The notes: generated by a model from the sequence alone, not told the origin. A stretch of 17,367 bases of DNA from JBQTHP01 sp052389755 (GCA_052389755.1 JBQTHP010000028.1:1-17367), one strand, 5' to 3'; shown: positions 7,211 through 14,088, counted from the first letter of the stretch. Made by a program: numbers and translations.

Positions 7211-8127
7211 AGCTGCTGCGTGCGTACCGGCAACGGCACGTTGCAGAGATCGATGCGCCCGGCCGCAACCTTGTACCAGCTGTCGCGCCGATTGCGGCGC
7301 GCTTCGATGAGGTCGGTGAAGGTGCGGGTGTCGGTCCGCATGATCTCGAGCGGCGTGCGCTCGGCAGCGGGGACATCCGCTGCGACGCTGACGCGCGTGA
7401 TCGGCACGCGCTGCTCCGGCTTCTCGTAGAAGCCGAGCGCACCGGTGCCGCGCGGCAGGCTCGAAAGCAGCTCGATTCCCTTTACGACGCGGCCGACGAG
7501 CGTGATGTTGCGGTCGAGCTGGCGCGGCGCGTGCCCGGTGACGACGTAGAGCTCCGTTCCGCCGCCGCTGTCGGCAGCTTCGTCGCGCCCCACGCCCACC
7601 ATGCCGTAGCAGTGCGCAAGCCACGCCGTGCCGCGCGAGGAATCGCGCGCTGCCGGAAAGCCCGCCGAGAATCCGACCTCGCGCGCGTACGTGTCCGGGT
7701 CGCGCAGCACCGTGAAGGGAAGCCCTTTCGCCGGGCGGGTGAACTCGGCAGCGAGCGTGCGCTGAGCTGTGCGCAGGGTGCGCGTGCCGTCCGCATCGCC
7801 CCATTGCACGACGAAATTGTCCTGCGAGCGATTGATCGCAAGACCGTCGAAGAAGCCCTCGCGCACGATCGCGCGGATGTTCGCGACGTGTCTGGGGGCG
7901 AAGTCCGGCGCGAGCTCGATGACGACGCGGCCGGAGGCAAGCTCGAGATACAGCGTGTTCTCGGGATCGAGCGCGCGCCAGTCGGCTGGCTTCGATGCGG
8001 CGAGCACGTCAGCCATGGTGCGAGGCCTGGCCGCACGTTCGTTCTGAGAGTACGACGGCGCGTGCACGGCGATCGCGGCCAGCGCCAGCCACGGCCACCC
8101 GCGCTTCAGGAGCTCACGTCCGCTCAT
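7207..8127 (-). CDS. Cyclophilin-type peptidyl-prolyl cis-trans isomerase, exported
   Basis: This is a 306-residue protein with an N-terminal signal peptide (RGWPWLALAAIAVHAPSYSQ, about residues 9-28), so a periplasmic location is likely. The cyclophilin fold starts at LYLELASGRVVIELAPDFAPRHVANIRAIVREGFFDG. The catalytic-arginine segment is present as AINRSQDNFVVQWGD, equivalent to FHRxxxxFMxQGGD in canonical enzymes, and the hydrophobic pocket is matched by GTELYVVTGHAPRQLDRNITLVGRV. Insertions and a roughly 60-residue C-terminal extension make it longer than single-domain cyclophilins. The start has a good GAGG ribosome site. It begins 14 bases after the pntB stop and its own stop overlaps the acetyltransferase GTG, so it is embedded in the transhydrogenase operon. 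Confidence 0.92.
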   Translation of the reverse strand: MSGRELLKRGWPWLALAAIAVHAPSYSQNERAARPRTMADVLAASKPADWRALDPENTLYLELASGRVVIELAPDFAPRHVANIRAIVREGFFDGLAINRSQDNFVVQWGDADGTRTLRTAQRTLAAEFTRPAKGLPFTVLRDPDTYAREVGFSAGFPAARDSSRGTAWLAHCYGMVGVGRDEAADSGGGTELYVVTGHAPRQLDRNITLVGRVVKGIELLSSLPRGTGALGFYEKPEQRVPITRVSVAADVPAAERTPLEIMRTDTRTFTDLIEARRNRRDSWYKVAAGRIDLCNVPLPVRTQQL

Positions 8128-8141
8128 GTAACCTCACAGGA

Positions 8142-9560
8142 TCAGCCGACCGCCTTGACCGCCTGAATCAGCTCCGCGCCCGCCTTCTGGGCATCTCCGT
8201 ACAGCATGCGCGTGTTGTCGAGATAGAACAGAGCGTTCTCGATACCGGAGAATCCCGCCCCCCTGCCGCGCTTGACGACGACGACGTTTTTCGCCTTGTC
8301 GGCGTTCAGGATCGGCATGCCGTAGATCGGGCTCGACTTGTCCGTGCGCGCGACCGGATTGACGACGTCGTTGGCGCCGATGATCAGCGCGACGTCCGCG
8401 ATCTCGAACTCCGCATTGATCTCCTCGAGATCCGAGATGAGATCGTAGGGCACGCCCGCCTCGGCGAGCAGCACGTTCATGTGGCCCGGCATCCGGCCCG
8501 CGACCGGATGGATCGCGAAGCGCACGGTGACGCCCCGGTCGATGAGCAGTTGGCAGAGCTCCCAGATCTTGTGCTGCGCCTGCGCGACCGCCATGCCGTA
8601 GCCCGGAACGACGATCACCTTCTGTGCGAACGCCATCATCACGCCGGCGTCGGCGGCTTCGATGGGCTTAAGGCTCCCCTTCACATCGCCGGCAGCCACC
8701 GCGCCGCCCGTCTCGCCGAAGCCGGAGAAGAGCACGTTGCCGAGCGAGCGGTTCATCGCCTTCGCCATCAACTGCGTGAGGAGCGTGCCCGCAGAACCCA
8801 CGACGGTGCCTGCGATGATCATCGCGGCGTTGTTCAGCACGAAGCCTTCGAATGCCACCGCGAGCCCGGTGAGCGCGTTGTAGAGAGAGATCACGACCGG
8901 CATGTCGGCGCCGCCGATCGGCAGGGTCATCGTCACGCCGAGGATCAGCGCGAGCACGAAGAGCACCGTGACGACCGTCGGGGAGACGTGCAGGCCGAGA
9001 GCGATCACCGCGCCGAACGCGAGCGCGGCCATCAGAACCGCGAGATTCACGAGCTGCTGGCCGCCGAAGCGCAGGCTTCGCTTGATGAGATCCTGCAGCT
9101 TGCCGAACGCGATGAGGCTGCCGCTGAAGGACACCGCACCGATGATTCCGCCGACCACCGCGAGCGACTGCGCCGCAAGGCCGAGGTGGTGCGCTTCGCC
9201 TGCGTTCGCCGGCATCGCGACCTTGTAGAGCTCGACGGCCGCGATGGCCGCGGCCGAACCGCCGCCCATGCCGTTGTAGAGCGCGATCATCTGCGGCATG
9301 TCGGTCATCGCCACGCGCCTGCCGCTCCACCACGCGATGATCGAGCCCACGAGAATGGCCGGGATGATCAGCTCGTAATTCGACGAGCCGGGATAGGCGA
9401 ACGTCACGAGCGTCGCGACAAGCATGCCGGCGCCCGCCCACCAGATGCCGCTTCTCGCCGTCACAGGCGAGCTCATGCGTTTCAGGCCCACGATGAACAG
9501 CGCGGCCGTGACGAAATAGCTCGCCTGAACGAGCGCTTCCGCGGACAGCACGCCGCTCAT
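8142..9560 (-). CDS. pntB: NAD(P) transhydrogenase subunit beta
   Basis: This is the membrane and NADP(H)-binding subunit of proton-translocating transhydrogenase, which drives hydride transfer from NADH to NADP+ with the proton gradient in the inner membrane. It has 472 residues, the normal length. Domain II has about nine hydrophobic helices within residues 1-265, including LYNGMGGGSAAAIAAVEL and ISLYNALTGLAVAFEGFVL. Domain III carries the NADP fingerprint VPGYGMAVAQAQ (318-329), GRMPGHMNVLLAEAGVPYD (355-373), GANDVVNPVA (395-404) and the lid KRGRGAGFSGIEN (430-442). ATG 9560 overlaps the pntAB stop by one base (TGATG). The frame stays open far upstream, but that is antisense-type noise through the other subunits. 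Confidence 0.97.
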   Translation of the reverse strand: MSGVLSAEALVQASYFVTAALFIVGLKRMSSPVTARSGIWWAGAGMLVATLVTFAYPGSSNYELIIPAILVGSIIAWWSGRRVAMTDMPQMIALYNGMGGGSAAAIAAVELYKVAMPANAGEAHHLGLAAQSLAVVGGIIGAVSFSGSLIAFGKLQDLIKRSLRFGGQQLVNLAVLMAALAFGAVIALGLHVSPTVVTVLFVLALILGVTMTLPIGGADMPVVISLYNALTGLAVAFEGFVLNNAAMIIAGTVVGSAGTLLTQLMAKAMNRSLGNVLFSGFGETGGAVAAGDVKGSLKPIEAADAGVMMAFAQKVIVVPGYGMAVAQAQHKIWELCQLLIDRGVTVRFAIHPVAGRMPGHMNVLLAEAGVPYDLISDLEEINAEFEIADVALIIGANDVVNPVARTDKSSPIYGMPILNADKAKNVVVVKRGRGAGFSGIENALFYLDNTRMLYGDAQKAGAELIQAVKAVG

Positions 9561-9868
9561 CAGTGCGATCCTTTCTTTCCGCCGGCTCTCGCGCCCGAGG
9601 ACTTGAACATCTCGAGCATGCGCTCGGTCACGACGTAACCGCCGACCGCGTTGCCGGCGCCGAGCAGCACGCCGATGACACCGATCGTCTTCTCGAGCGT
9701 CGTATCCGCCGCGCCGAGCGCCACCATCGCACCGACGAGGACGATGCCGTGCACGAAGTTCGACCCGGACATGAGCGGCGTGTGCAGGATGACGGGCACG
9801 CGCGAGATGACCTCGTAGCCCGTGAAGGCCGCCAGCATGAAAATATAGAGCGCAATGATGCCGGTCAT
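9560..9868 (-). CDS. pntAB: NAD(P) transhydrogenase subunit alpha, membrane part (PntA part 2)
   Basis: This is a 102-residue subunit supplying the alpha-chain transmembrane helices of domain II. It contains about three hydrophobic segments: IIALYIFMLAAFTGYEVI, FVHGIVLVGAMVALGAA and TIGVIGVLLGAGNAVGGYVV. The conserved VPVILHTPLMSGSNFVHGI stretch lies between the first two. In Escherichia coli this region is fused to PntA; here it is a separate gene, the three-subunit arrangement known from Rhodospirillum rubrum. It starts three bases after the pntAA stop and its TGA overlaps the pntB start. The C-terminus is lysine-rich (GGKKGSH). Confidence 0.95.
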   Translation of the reverse strand: MTGIIALYIFMLAAFTGYEVISRVPVILHTPLMSGSNFVHGIVLVGAMVALGAADTTLEKTIGVIGVLLGAGNAVGGYVVTERMLEMFKSSGARAGGKKGSH

Positions 9869-9871
9869 GTC

Positions 9872-10996
9872 CTATCCCTCGATCGCCTTGCGAGTCGCCT
9901 CGTGCCTGATGATCCCGTCGTGCGTCACGCACGACTGCGCGAAGACTTCGTCGGTCCAGTCGATCGCGAGCTCGCCCTTGTCGAGCGCAGGTTTCAGGAA
10001 GTTGTAGAGATTGCGCGCGTACATCTCGCTCGCGTTGTAGGCGAGCTGTCCCGGCAGATTCAGGGGACCCACGATCTTCACGCCCCGGTGCTCGACCACT
10101 TCGCCGGGGCGCGTAAGCTCGCAGTTGCCGCCGGATTCCGCGGCGATGTCGACGATCACCGACCCCGGACGCATCCGCTCGACGGCCGGGCGCGAGATGA
10201 TGCGCGGCGCCGTGCGACCCGGCACCGAGGCCGTCGTGACTACGGCATCCGCCGCCCCGATGCGCGCGTCGAGCACTTCCTGCTGTTTCTGTTTCTCTTC
10301 GGCGGTGAGCTCGCGCGCGTAGCCGCCCGCGCCTTCCGCCGTAACGCCCGTGTCGACGAACTTCGCGCCGAGCGACTTCACCTGCTCCTTCGTCGCGGCG
10401 CGCACGTCGTAAGCCTCCACGACCGCACCGAGGCGGCGCGCGGTGGCGATGGCCTGCAGCCCCGCAACGCCCGCGCCGATCACGAGTACCTGAGCCGGAC
10501 GAATCGTGCCCGCCGCGGTCGTCAGCATCGGTAGAAACTTTGCGAGGTGATTGGCCGCGATCAGCACCGCCTTGTATCCGGCGATGGCGGCCTGGGACGA
10601 CAGCGCGTCCATGGATTGCGCGCGCGAGATTCGCGGCACGAGCTCCATGGCGAAGCTCGTGATCCTTCGATCGCGCAGGGCTGCGACCTCGGCGTGCTTC
10701 GCATGCGCCTGCATGAAGCCTGCGACGACCGCGGCCGGCTTCAGCCGTGCGATCTGCTCGACGCCGAGCGGCTGCACGGTGAGCACGACATCGGACTGCT
10801 CGAGCACGGCGACGCCCGAGTCGACCCACTCCACCTTCCTGAACAGCGCGTCGGGAAACTGCGCGAGCGCGCCCGCACCGCGTTCGATCAATACCCGCGC
10901 CCCGGCCGCGGCAAATTTGTCAGCGATCTCGGGAACGATGCCGACACGAGTCTCCTCAGGCGCCCTCTCGCGCAGCGCGCCGATGGCTACGGGCAT
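9872..10996 (-). CDS. pntAA: NAD(P) transhydrogenase subunit alpha, NAD-binding part (PntA part 1)
   Basis: This is the soluble NAD(H)-binding domain I of transhydrogenase, 374 residues, related to alanine dehydrogenase. It begins IGALRERAPEETRVGIVPE, has the conserved MELVPRISRAQSMDALSSQA segment at about 117-136, the Rossmann fingerprint VIGAGVAGLQAI at 172-183 followed by the acidic EAYDVR end, the mobile-loop region ELTAEEKQKQQ, and DIAAESGGNCE at 283-293. I chose ATG 10996 rather than the in-frame ATG at 11041, because it starts at the family N-terminus and has an AAAGGG ribosome site seven bases upstream. First gene of the pntAA-pntAB-pntB-cyclophilin-acetyltransferase operon; the promoter probably lies in the gap to the divergent HNH gene. 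Confidence 0.96.
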   Translation of the reverse strand: MPVAIGALRERAPEETRVGIVPEIADKFAAAGARVLIERGAGALAQFPDALFRKVEWVDSGVAVLEQSDVVLTVQPLGVEQIARLKPAAVVAGFMQAHAKHAEVAALRDRRITSFAMELVPRISRAQSMDALSSQAAIAGYKAVLIAANHLAKFLPMLTTAAGTIRPAQVLVIGAGVAGLQAIATARRLGAVVEAYDVRAATKEQVKSLGAKFVDTGVTAEGAGGYARELTAEEKQKQQEVLDARIGAADAVVTTASVPGRTAPRIISRPAVERMRPGSVIVDIAAESGGNCELTRPGEVVEHRGVKIVGPLNLPGQLAYNASEMYARNLYNFLKPALDKGELAIDWTDEVFAQSCVTHDGIIRHEATRKAIEG

Positions 10997-11081
10997 GTGA
11001 CCCTTTCGACAAATTGCGCAGTTTCGTGGCCTGCCGGCCACGCCGCGTTGAAATCTTTAGCGAAATTAATACCTTGCGCCG
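10997..11081. promoter_or_regulatory. AT-richer divergent promoter region between pntAA and the HNH gene
   Basis: This short gap is markedly more AT-rich than its surroundings, especially 11048-11070. It is the only place for the pnt-operon promoter on the minus strand and probably for the HNH gene on the plus strand. A TTGAAA hexamer at 11048-11053 (plus) is a possible -35, but no -10 lies at a standard distance. I cannot identify an operator. Confidence 0.4.
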
Positions 11082-11795
11082 TTGAATTCTTGCACAAAGC
11101 TGCCTTATCTTACAGCCGCTGTGCTTGGTATCGATCTGGAGTGTGCGGACCGCGGCCACAACGACGATTTTCGGATCGTCGTGAACCCGGCTGCGCGCCG
11201 CCTTTCGCAGCTGGTGCTGCGCACCGACGTCGCCGGCATGCCGCTCGAGTGGATCGACTACAAGGAAGCCGCGCGGCTCTATCACCAGGAACAGGTCGCG
11301 TATACGTGCGGTTCCGCGCTCTATGAGCTCTTCGGCGGCCGCAACGCGCGCACCGGCCGGCGCACGGTGCTCGAGGTGAACTCGATCGTTGCCACGATCG
11401 GGCACACGGGCAATCCGGGCAACACCCGCCACGACTACGTACCGCCTCTCAACAACCAGACGCTCTTCCGCCGCGACGCGTATCTCTGCATGTACTGCGG
11501 CATGCGTTTCCCGTCGCGCGAGCTGTCGCGCGAGCACATCCGGCCGTTCAGCCAGGGCGGCAGGGACCTGTGGACGAACGTAGTGGCGGCATGCCGGCGC
11601 TGCAATAACCAGAAGGCCTCGCGCACGCCCGAGCAGGCGCGGATGCAGCTCATTGCCGTGCCGTTCACGCCAACCTATGCCGAATACATCTTCCTGAAAG
11701 GCCGGCGCGTGCTCGCCGACCAGATGGAGTACCTGCTCGCGCATTTCCCACGCTCGAGCCCGCTGCACGACAGGATCCAGCGCTGGCTCGCCTGA
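11082..11795 (+). CDS. HNH endonuclease family protein
   Basis: This protein has up to 237 residues. The recognisable part starts around residue 44 (LVLRTDVAGMPLEWIDYKEAARLYHQEQVAY) and ends with a typical HNH zinc-ribbon core: CMYC (C136, C139), REHIRPFSQGG with H152, N166, and CRRCN (C171, C174). The family occurs as single chromosomal genes in many proteobacteria and presumably cuts DNA, but its role is not established. The start is doubtful. TTG 11082 gives the longest frame, yet the first 35 residues show no family resemblance and none of the candidates (TTG 11082, GTG 11121, GTG 11181) has a clear ribosome site. The stop codon sits in the loop of a strong hairpin (11780-11809). Confidence 0.85.
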   Translation: MNSCTKLPYLTAAVLGIDLECADRGHNDDFRIVVNPAARRLSQLVLRTDVAGMPLEWIDYKEAARLYHQEQVAYTCGSALYELFGGRNARTGRRTVLEVNSIVATIGHTGNPGNTRHDYVPPLNNQTLFRRDAYLCMYCGMRFPSRELSREHIRPFSQGGRDLWTNVVAACRRCNNQKASRTPEQARMQLIAVPFTPTYAEYIFLKGRRVLADQMEYLLAHFPRSSPLHDRIQRWLA

Positions 11796-11809
11796 CGGCG
11801 GGCCAGCGC
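11780..11809 (+). terminator. Strong GC hairpin spanning the HNH stop codon
   Basis: Positions 11780-11792 pair with 11797-11809 in a 13-bp stem that contains one T-G wobble and no bulge, with the tetraloop TGAC at 11793-11796. The HNH gene's TGA stop lies inside this loop. No T tract follows, so intrinsic termination is unproven; mRNA 3'-end stabilisation is an alternative. It ends three bases before the left heptamer array. Confidence 0.55.
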
Positions 11810-11812
11810 GCC

Positions 11813-11841
11813 TACAGCCTACAGCTCACAGCTGACAGCTC
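11813..11841 (+). repeat. Left heptamer array (ACAGCTN units)
   Basis: Four consecutive 7-bp units, TACAGCC, TACAGCT, CACAGCT and GACAGCT, plus a trailing C. Only the first base of each unit and the last base of the first unit vary. The array ends directly before the AGGGAGGGG ribosome site of the four-helix-bundle gene, so it forms that gene's 5' leader. Confidence 0.9.
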
Positions 11842-11855
11842 AGGGAGGGGCTAGC

Positions 11856-12236
11856 ATGAGAGACCACCGCACGCTCAAGGCGTTTCAAAAGGCCGACGCC
11901 TTGGTTCTCGAGACCTACGAAGTTACGGCCAGTTTTCCGTCGCGCGAGATGTTCGGCCTGACAGCGCAGATGCGCCGGGCAGCGGTCTCAGTGGCAAGCA
12001 ACGTAGTTGAGGGCTGCGCGCGGCATTCGCAGAAGGAAATGCTGCATTTCATAGACGTTGCCGCCGGGTCGGCGAAGGAGCTCGCGTATCAGCTGTCCGT
12101 CGCCGAGCGCCTCAAGCTCAGCCAGCGATCTTTCGCGCGAGCGGAGGAGCTATGCGACGAGACCGTCAGAATGCTGAGCGGTCTGCGAGGCACGATCCGG
12201 CAACAGTTGCGGAGTCCAGCCGACCTGGAGCTGTGA
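11856..12236 (+). CDS. Four-helix-bundle protein (S23 / 23S rRNA intervening-sequence family)
   Basis: This is a 126-residue protein with the family pattern throughout: opening RDHRTLKAFQKADALVLETYEVTASFPSREMFGLT, then QMRRAAVSVASNVVEGCAR (38-56), then FIDVAAGSAKELAYQLSVAERL (65-86). Homologues form pentameric four-helix-bundle rings; one relative, Avd, is the accessory protein of diversity-generating retroelements and binds nucleic acid. The function of the stand-alone members is unknown. No reverse transcriptase or variable repeat is nearby, so this is not a retroelement accessory gene. A very strong ribosome site (AGGGAGGGG) lies five bases before ATG 11856. The last codons and the TGA are made of the first units of the right array. 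Flanking inverted repeats suggest that it travels as a unit. Confidence 0.9.
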   Translation: MRDHRTLKAFQKADALVLETYEVTASFPSREMFGLTAQMRRAAVSVASNVVEGCARHSQKEMLHFIDVAAGSAKELAYQLSVAERLKLSQRSFARAEELCDETVRMLSGLRGTIRQQLRSPADLEL

Positions 12237-12269
12237 GCTGTGAGCTGTGAGCTGTGAGCTGTAAGCTCT
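12228..12269 (+). repeat. Right heptamer array (GAGCTGT units)
   Basis: Five perfect tandem copies of GAGCTGT (12228-12262) and one decayed copy, AAGCTCT (12263-12269). Because seven is not a multiple of three, three or more units place a TGA in every plus-strand frame. The first units encode the end and stop codon of the four-helix-bundle gene. The array ends five bases before the GTG start of the exonuclease gene. Confidence 0.93.
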
Positions 12270-12273
12270 CTTC

Positions 12274-13161
12274 GTGCTCTTCCTCATCGACGCGTCCGTC
12301 TACGTCTTCCGCGCCTACTACTCCATGCCGCCTGACATGTTCGATCGGGACGGCAATCCCGCGCATGCGCTGTTCGGCTTTGCGCGTTTCATCGGCGACC
12401 TGCTGGAGCGCACGCGTCCGCAGCACATCGCGGTCGCGTTCGACGAGAAGCTCACGAGCTCGTTTCGCAACCGCCTCTATCCGGCGTACAAGGCAAATCG
12501 CGATCCGGCGCCGCCGGACCTCGAGTTGCAGGTCGGGCGCTGCCGGGAATTCTGCGCGCTCGTCGGCGTGGCCGAGTTCGGAAGCGGCGAATACGAGGCG
12601 GACGACATCATCGGCACGCTCGTATGCCGCATGCGCCGCGAGGGGTTGCGCTCGACGCTCGTGACGCGCGACAAGGACCTGGCCCAGCTCATCCGCGAAG
12701 GCGACGTCTACTGGGACTACACCTCGGGCGTGCGCTTCCGCTACCACGAGATCGAGGGACGCTTCGGTGTTGCACCCGAGCGGTTCGCGGACTATCTCGC
12801 GCTCACGGGAGATGCGGTCGACAACATCCGCGGCGTGCCGGGCATCGGGCCGAAGACGGCGGGAGTGCTGATGCGCGAGTTCGTGTCGCTGGAAGAGCTG
12901 TACGACAACCTCGAGCTGGTGCCCAAGTTGAAGCTGCGCCGCGCCGGCGAGTTGCCGGCAATCCTGCGCGAGCATCGCCCGGCGGCGTTCCTCGCCCGAC
13001 AGTTGACGTCCATCGCCTGCGACATACCGATCGCCGTCGAGACGGCGTCGCTTCGTCCGCGCAGACCCGATGTCGCGGCGCTCACCCGATTCTACGATCG
13101 CCACAACTTCGGCCCGACGTTGCGGCGGCAAACCGATCGACTCGTCGAGCTGGCTGCCTGA
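12274..13161 (+). CDS. 5'-3' exonuclease, FEN/PIN-like (Pol I N-terminal domain type)
   Basis: This is a 295-residue stand-alone flap-endonuclease-type nuclease, cutting 5' flaps or single-stranded ends with two metal ions. Visible metal-ligand motifs: LFLIDASVYVFRAYY (D6), VAFDEK (D57), the helical-arch region FRNRLYPAYKANRDP (65-78), EYEADDIIG (E108, D110, D111), TRDKDL (D133, D135) and TGDAVDNIRGVPGIGPKTA (D180, D183), the helix-three-turn-helix that binds DNA. No polymerase domain follows, so it resembles ExoIX or Pol I 5'-nuclease paralogues rather than PolA. GTG 12274 gives the conserved N-terminus; the next in-frame ATG is at residue 18 and would delete D6. No ribosome site is visible because the heptamer array occupies the leader. 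It is followed by the kinase gene after 22 bases. Confidence 0.92.
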   Translation: MLFLIDASVYVFRAYYSMPPDMFDRDGNPAHALFGFARFIGDLLERTRPQHIAVAFDEKLTSSFRNRLYPAYKANRDPAPPDLELQVGRCREFCALVGVAEFGSGEYEADDIIGTLVCRMRREGLRSTLVTRDKDLAQLIREGDVYWDYTSGVRFRYHEIEGRFGVAPERFADYLALTGDAVDNIRGVPGIGPKTAGVLMREFVSLEELYDNLELVPKLKLRRAGELPAILREHRPAAFLARQLTSIACDIPIAVETASLRPRRPDVAALTRFYDRHNFGPTLRRQTDRLVELAA

Positions 13162-13183
13162 ACCTGCGCACGTAAGATCCACC

Positions 13184-14080
13184 ATGACGTCGTCGATCGA
13201 CTTCGCCGCGATCACCCGTGCTCTCTCGGCCGCAACGGGGTCGCGATATGCGACCTCGCCGGTGGCTCGCGTGGCCGGGGGCTGCATCAACGACTGCTTT
13301 CAGTGGCAGTCTTCCAGTGGCCCGAGGTTCGTGAAGCTCGGCACGGTGGCGCGGCGGTCGATGTTCGAAGCCGAAGCTGAAGGGCTGCGCGAGCTCGGCG
13401 CATGCGGTGGCGTCCGCGTCCCCGCCGTCGTCGCCGTCGGCAGTGTGGAGCGTCAGGCATTTCTCGCGCTCGAATGGCTCGACGCAGGCGCCACGACTGA
13501 GAGGGCGCAGGCAACGCTCGGAGAGCACCTGGCTTCGCAGCATCGGGCGACCGCGCGCGAGTTCGGCTGGCATCGCGATAACACGATCGGACTGACGCCG
13601 CAGCCGAACACGCGCTCGGCAGACTGGGCGGAGTTCTTCCGCGAACGTCGGCTGCGATTCCAGCTTCAACTCGCCGAACGCAACGGGTTCGGCTCGCTGC
13701 TGGCCGAGCGAGGCGCGCGGCTGCTCGACGCGGTGCCCGCGTTGTTGTCCGGGCATCGCCCGTCGCCCTCACTCCTGCATGGGGATCTGTGGGGCGGCAA
13801 CTGGTTCACGGACGCATCGGGCTCACCGGTGATCTTCGATCCGGCCGTCTACTACGGGGATCGCGAGGCGGACCTCGCCATGACGCACCTCTTCGGCGGC
13901 TTCAGCGCCCGTTTCTACGCCGCGTACGAGGCCAGCTGGCCGCTCGAGGCGGGCCAGGGCGAGCGGCGTGAGCTCTATAACCTCTATCACGTTCTCAATC
14001 ACGCCAACCTGTTCGGCGAGGGCTACGCGCGGCAGGCGGCGAGCATGATCGACCGCCTGCTCGCCGCGGCGAGTGCCTGA
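13184..14080 (+). CDS. Fructosamine kinase family protein
   Basis: This is a 298-residue kinase of the fructosamine/ketosamine-3-kinase family, whose members phosphorylate sugar amines on glycated proteins or small molecules so that they break down. Features: VAGGCINDCF (30-39, glycine-rich entry), FVKLG with ATP-contacting K51, LALEWLD hinge, the FGWHRDNTIG segment (127-136) typical of the family, catalytic LLHGDLWGGNWF (197-208) and metal-binding VIFDPAVYYGDREADLAMT (216-234). The length is normal. ATG 13184 was chosen because upstream in-frame codons lie inside the exonuclease gene. It is probably co-transcribed with that gene. Its stop is only eight bases from the stop of the convergent DUF4097 gene, with no hairpin between. 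Confidence 0.93.
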   Translation: MTSSIDFAAITRALSAATGSRYATSPVARVAGGCINDCFQWQSSSGPRFVKLGTVARRSMFEAEAEGLRELGACGGVRVPAVVAVGSVERQAFLALEWLDAGATTERAQATLGEHLASQHRATAREFGWHRDNTIGLTPQPNTRSADWAEFFRERRLRFQLQLAERNGFGSLLAERGARLLDAVPALLSGHRPSPSLLHGDLWGGNWFTDASGSPVIFDPAVYYGDREADLAMTHLFGGFSARFYAAYEASWPLEAGQGERRELYNLYHVLNHANLFGEGYARQAASMIDRLLAAASA

Positions 14081-14088
14081 TCGCGCGC

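Larger units (their letters stand above)
11813..12269 (+). mobile_element. Putative small element: four-helix-bundle gene between inverted heptamer arrays
   Basis: A single gene for a four-helix-bundle protein is bracketed by two arrays of a 7-bp repeat in opposite orientation: ACAGCTN units on the left and NAGCTGT units on the right. The reverse complement of 11820-11840 matches 12243-12263 at 20 of 21 positions, including the same variant letter in the outermost unit, so the arrays behave as terminal inverted repeats. The whole unit is about 457 bp. It lies exactly between the HNH terminator-like hairpin and the exonuclease start codon. The arrangement recalls the 23S rRNA intervening sequences that encode this family between complementary ends, but there is no rRNA here. 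No target-site duplication or transposase is visible, so mobility is an inference. Confidence 0.5.

Noticed and set aside
7995..9638. 547-codon plus-strand open frame opposite pntB and pntAB
   Set aside because: Composition dominated by R, H, D and E typical of the reverse frame of membrane-protein genes; overlaps certain genes on the other strand.
9561..10829. Upstream extension of the pntB frame suggesting an 895-residue fusion
   Set aside because: The extension has no family similarity and overlaps pntAB and pntAA; pntB starts at 9560 with a TGATG overlap.
11856..12236. Four-helix-bundle gene as an Avd accessory gene of a diversity-generating retroelement
   Set aside because: No reverse transcriptase, template repeat or variable-repeat target is present in the surrounding sequence.
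11813..12269. Tandem heptamers as a CRISPR array
   Set aside because: Units are 7 bp, contiguous and without spacers; no cas genes are nearby.
13070..13183. Earlier start for the fructosamine kinase gene
   Set aside because: It would overlap the exonuclease gene by about 90 bases and add 38 residues without family resemblance; ATG 13184 fits the family length.
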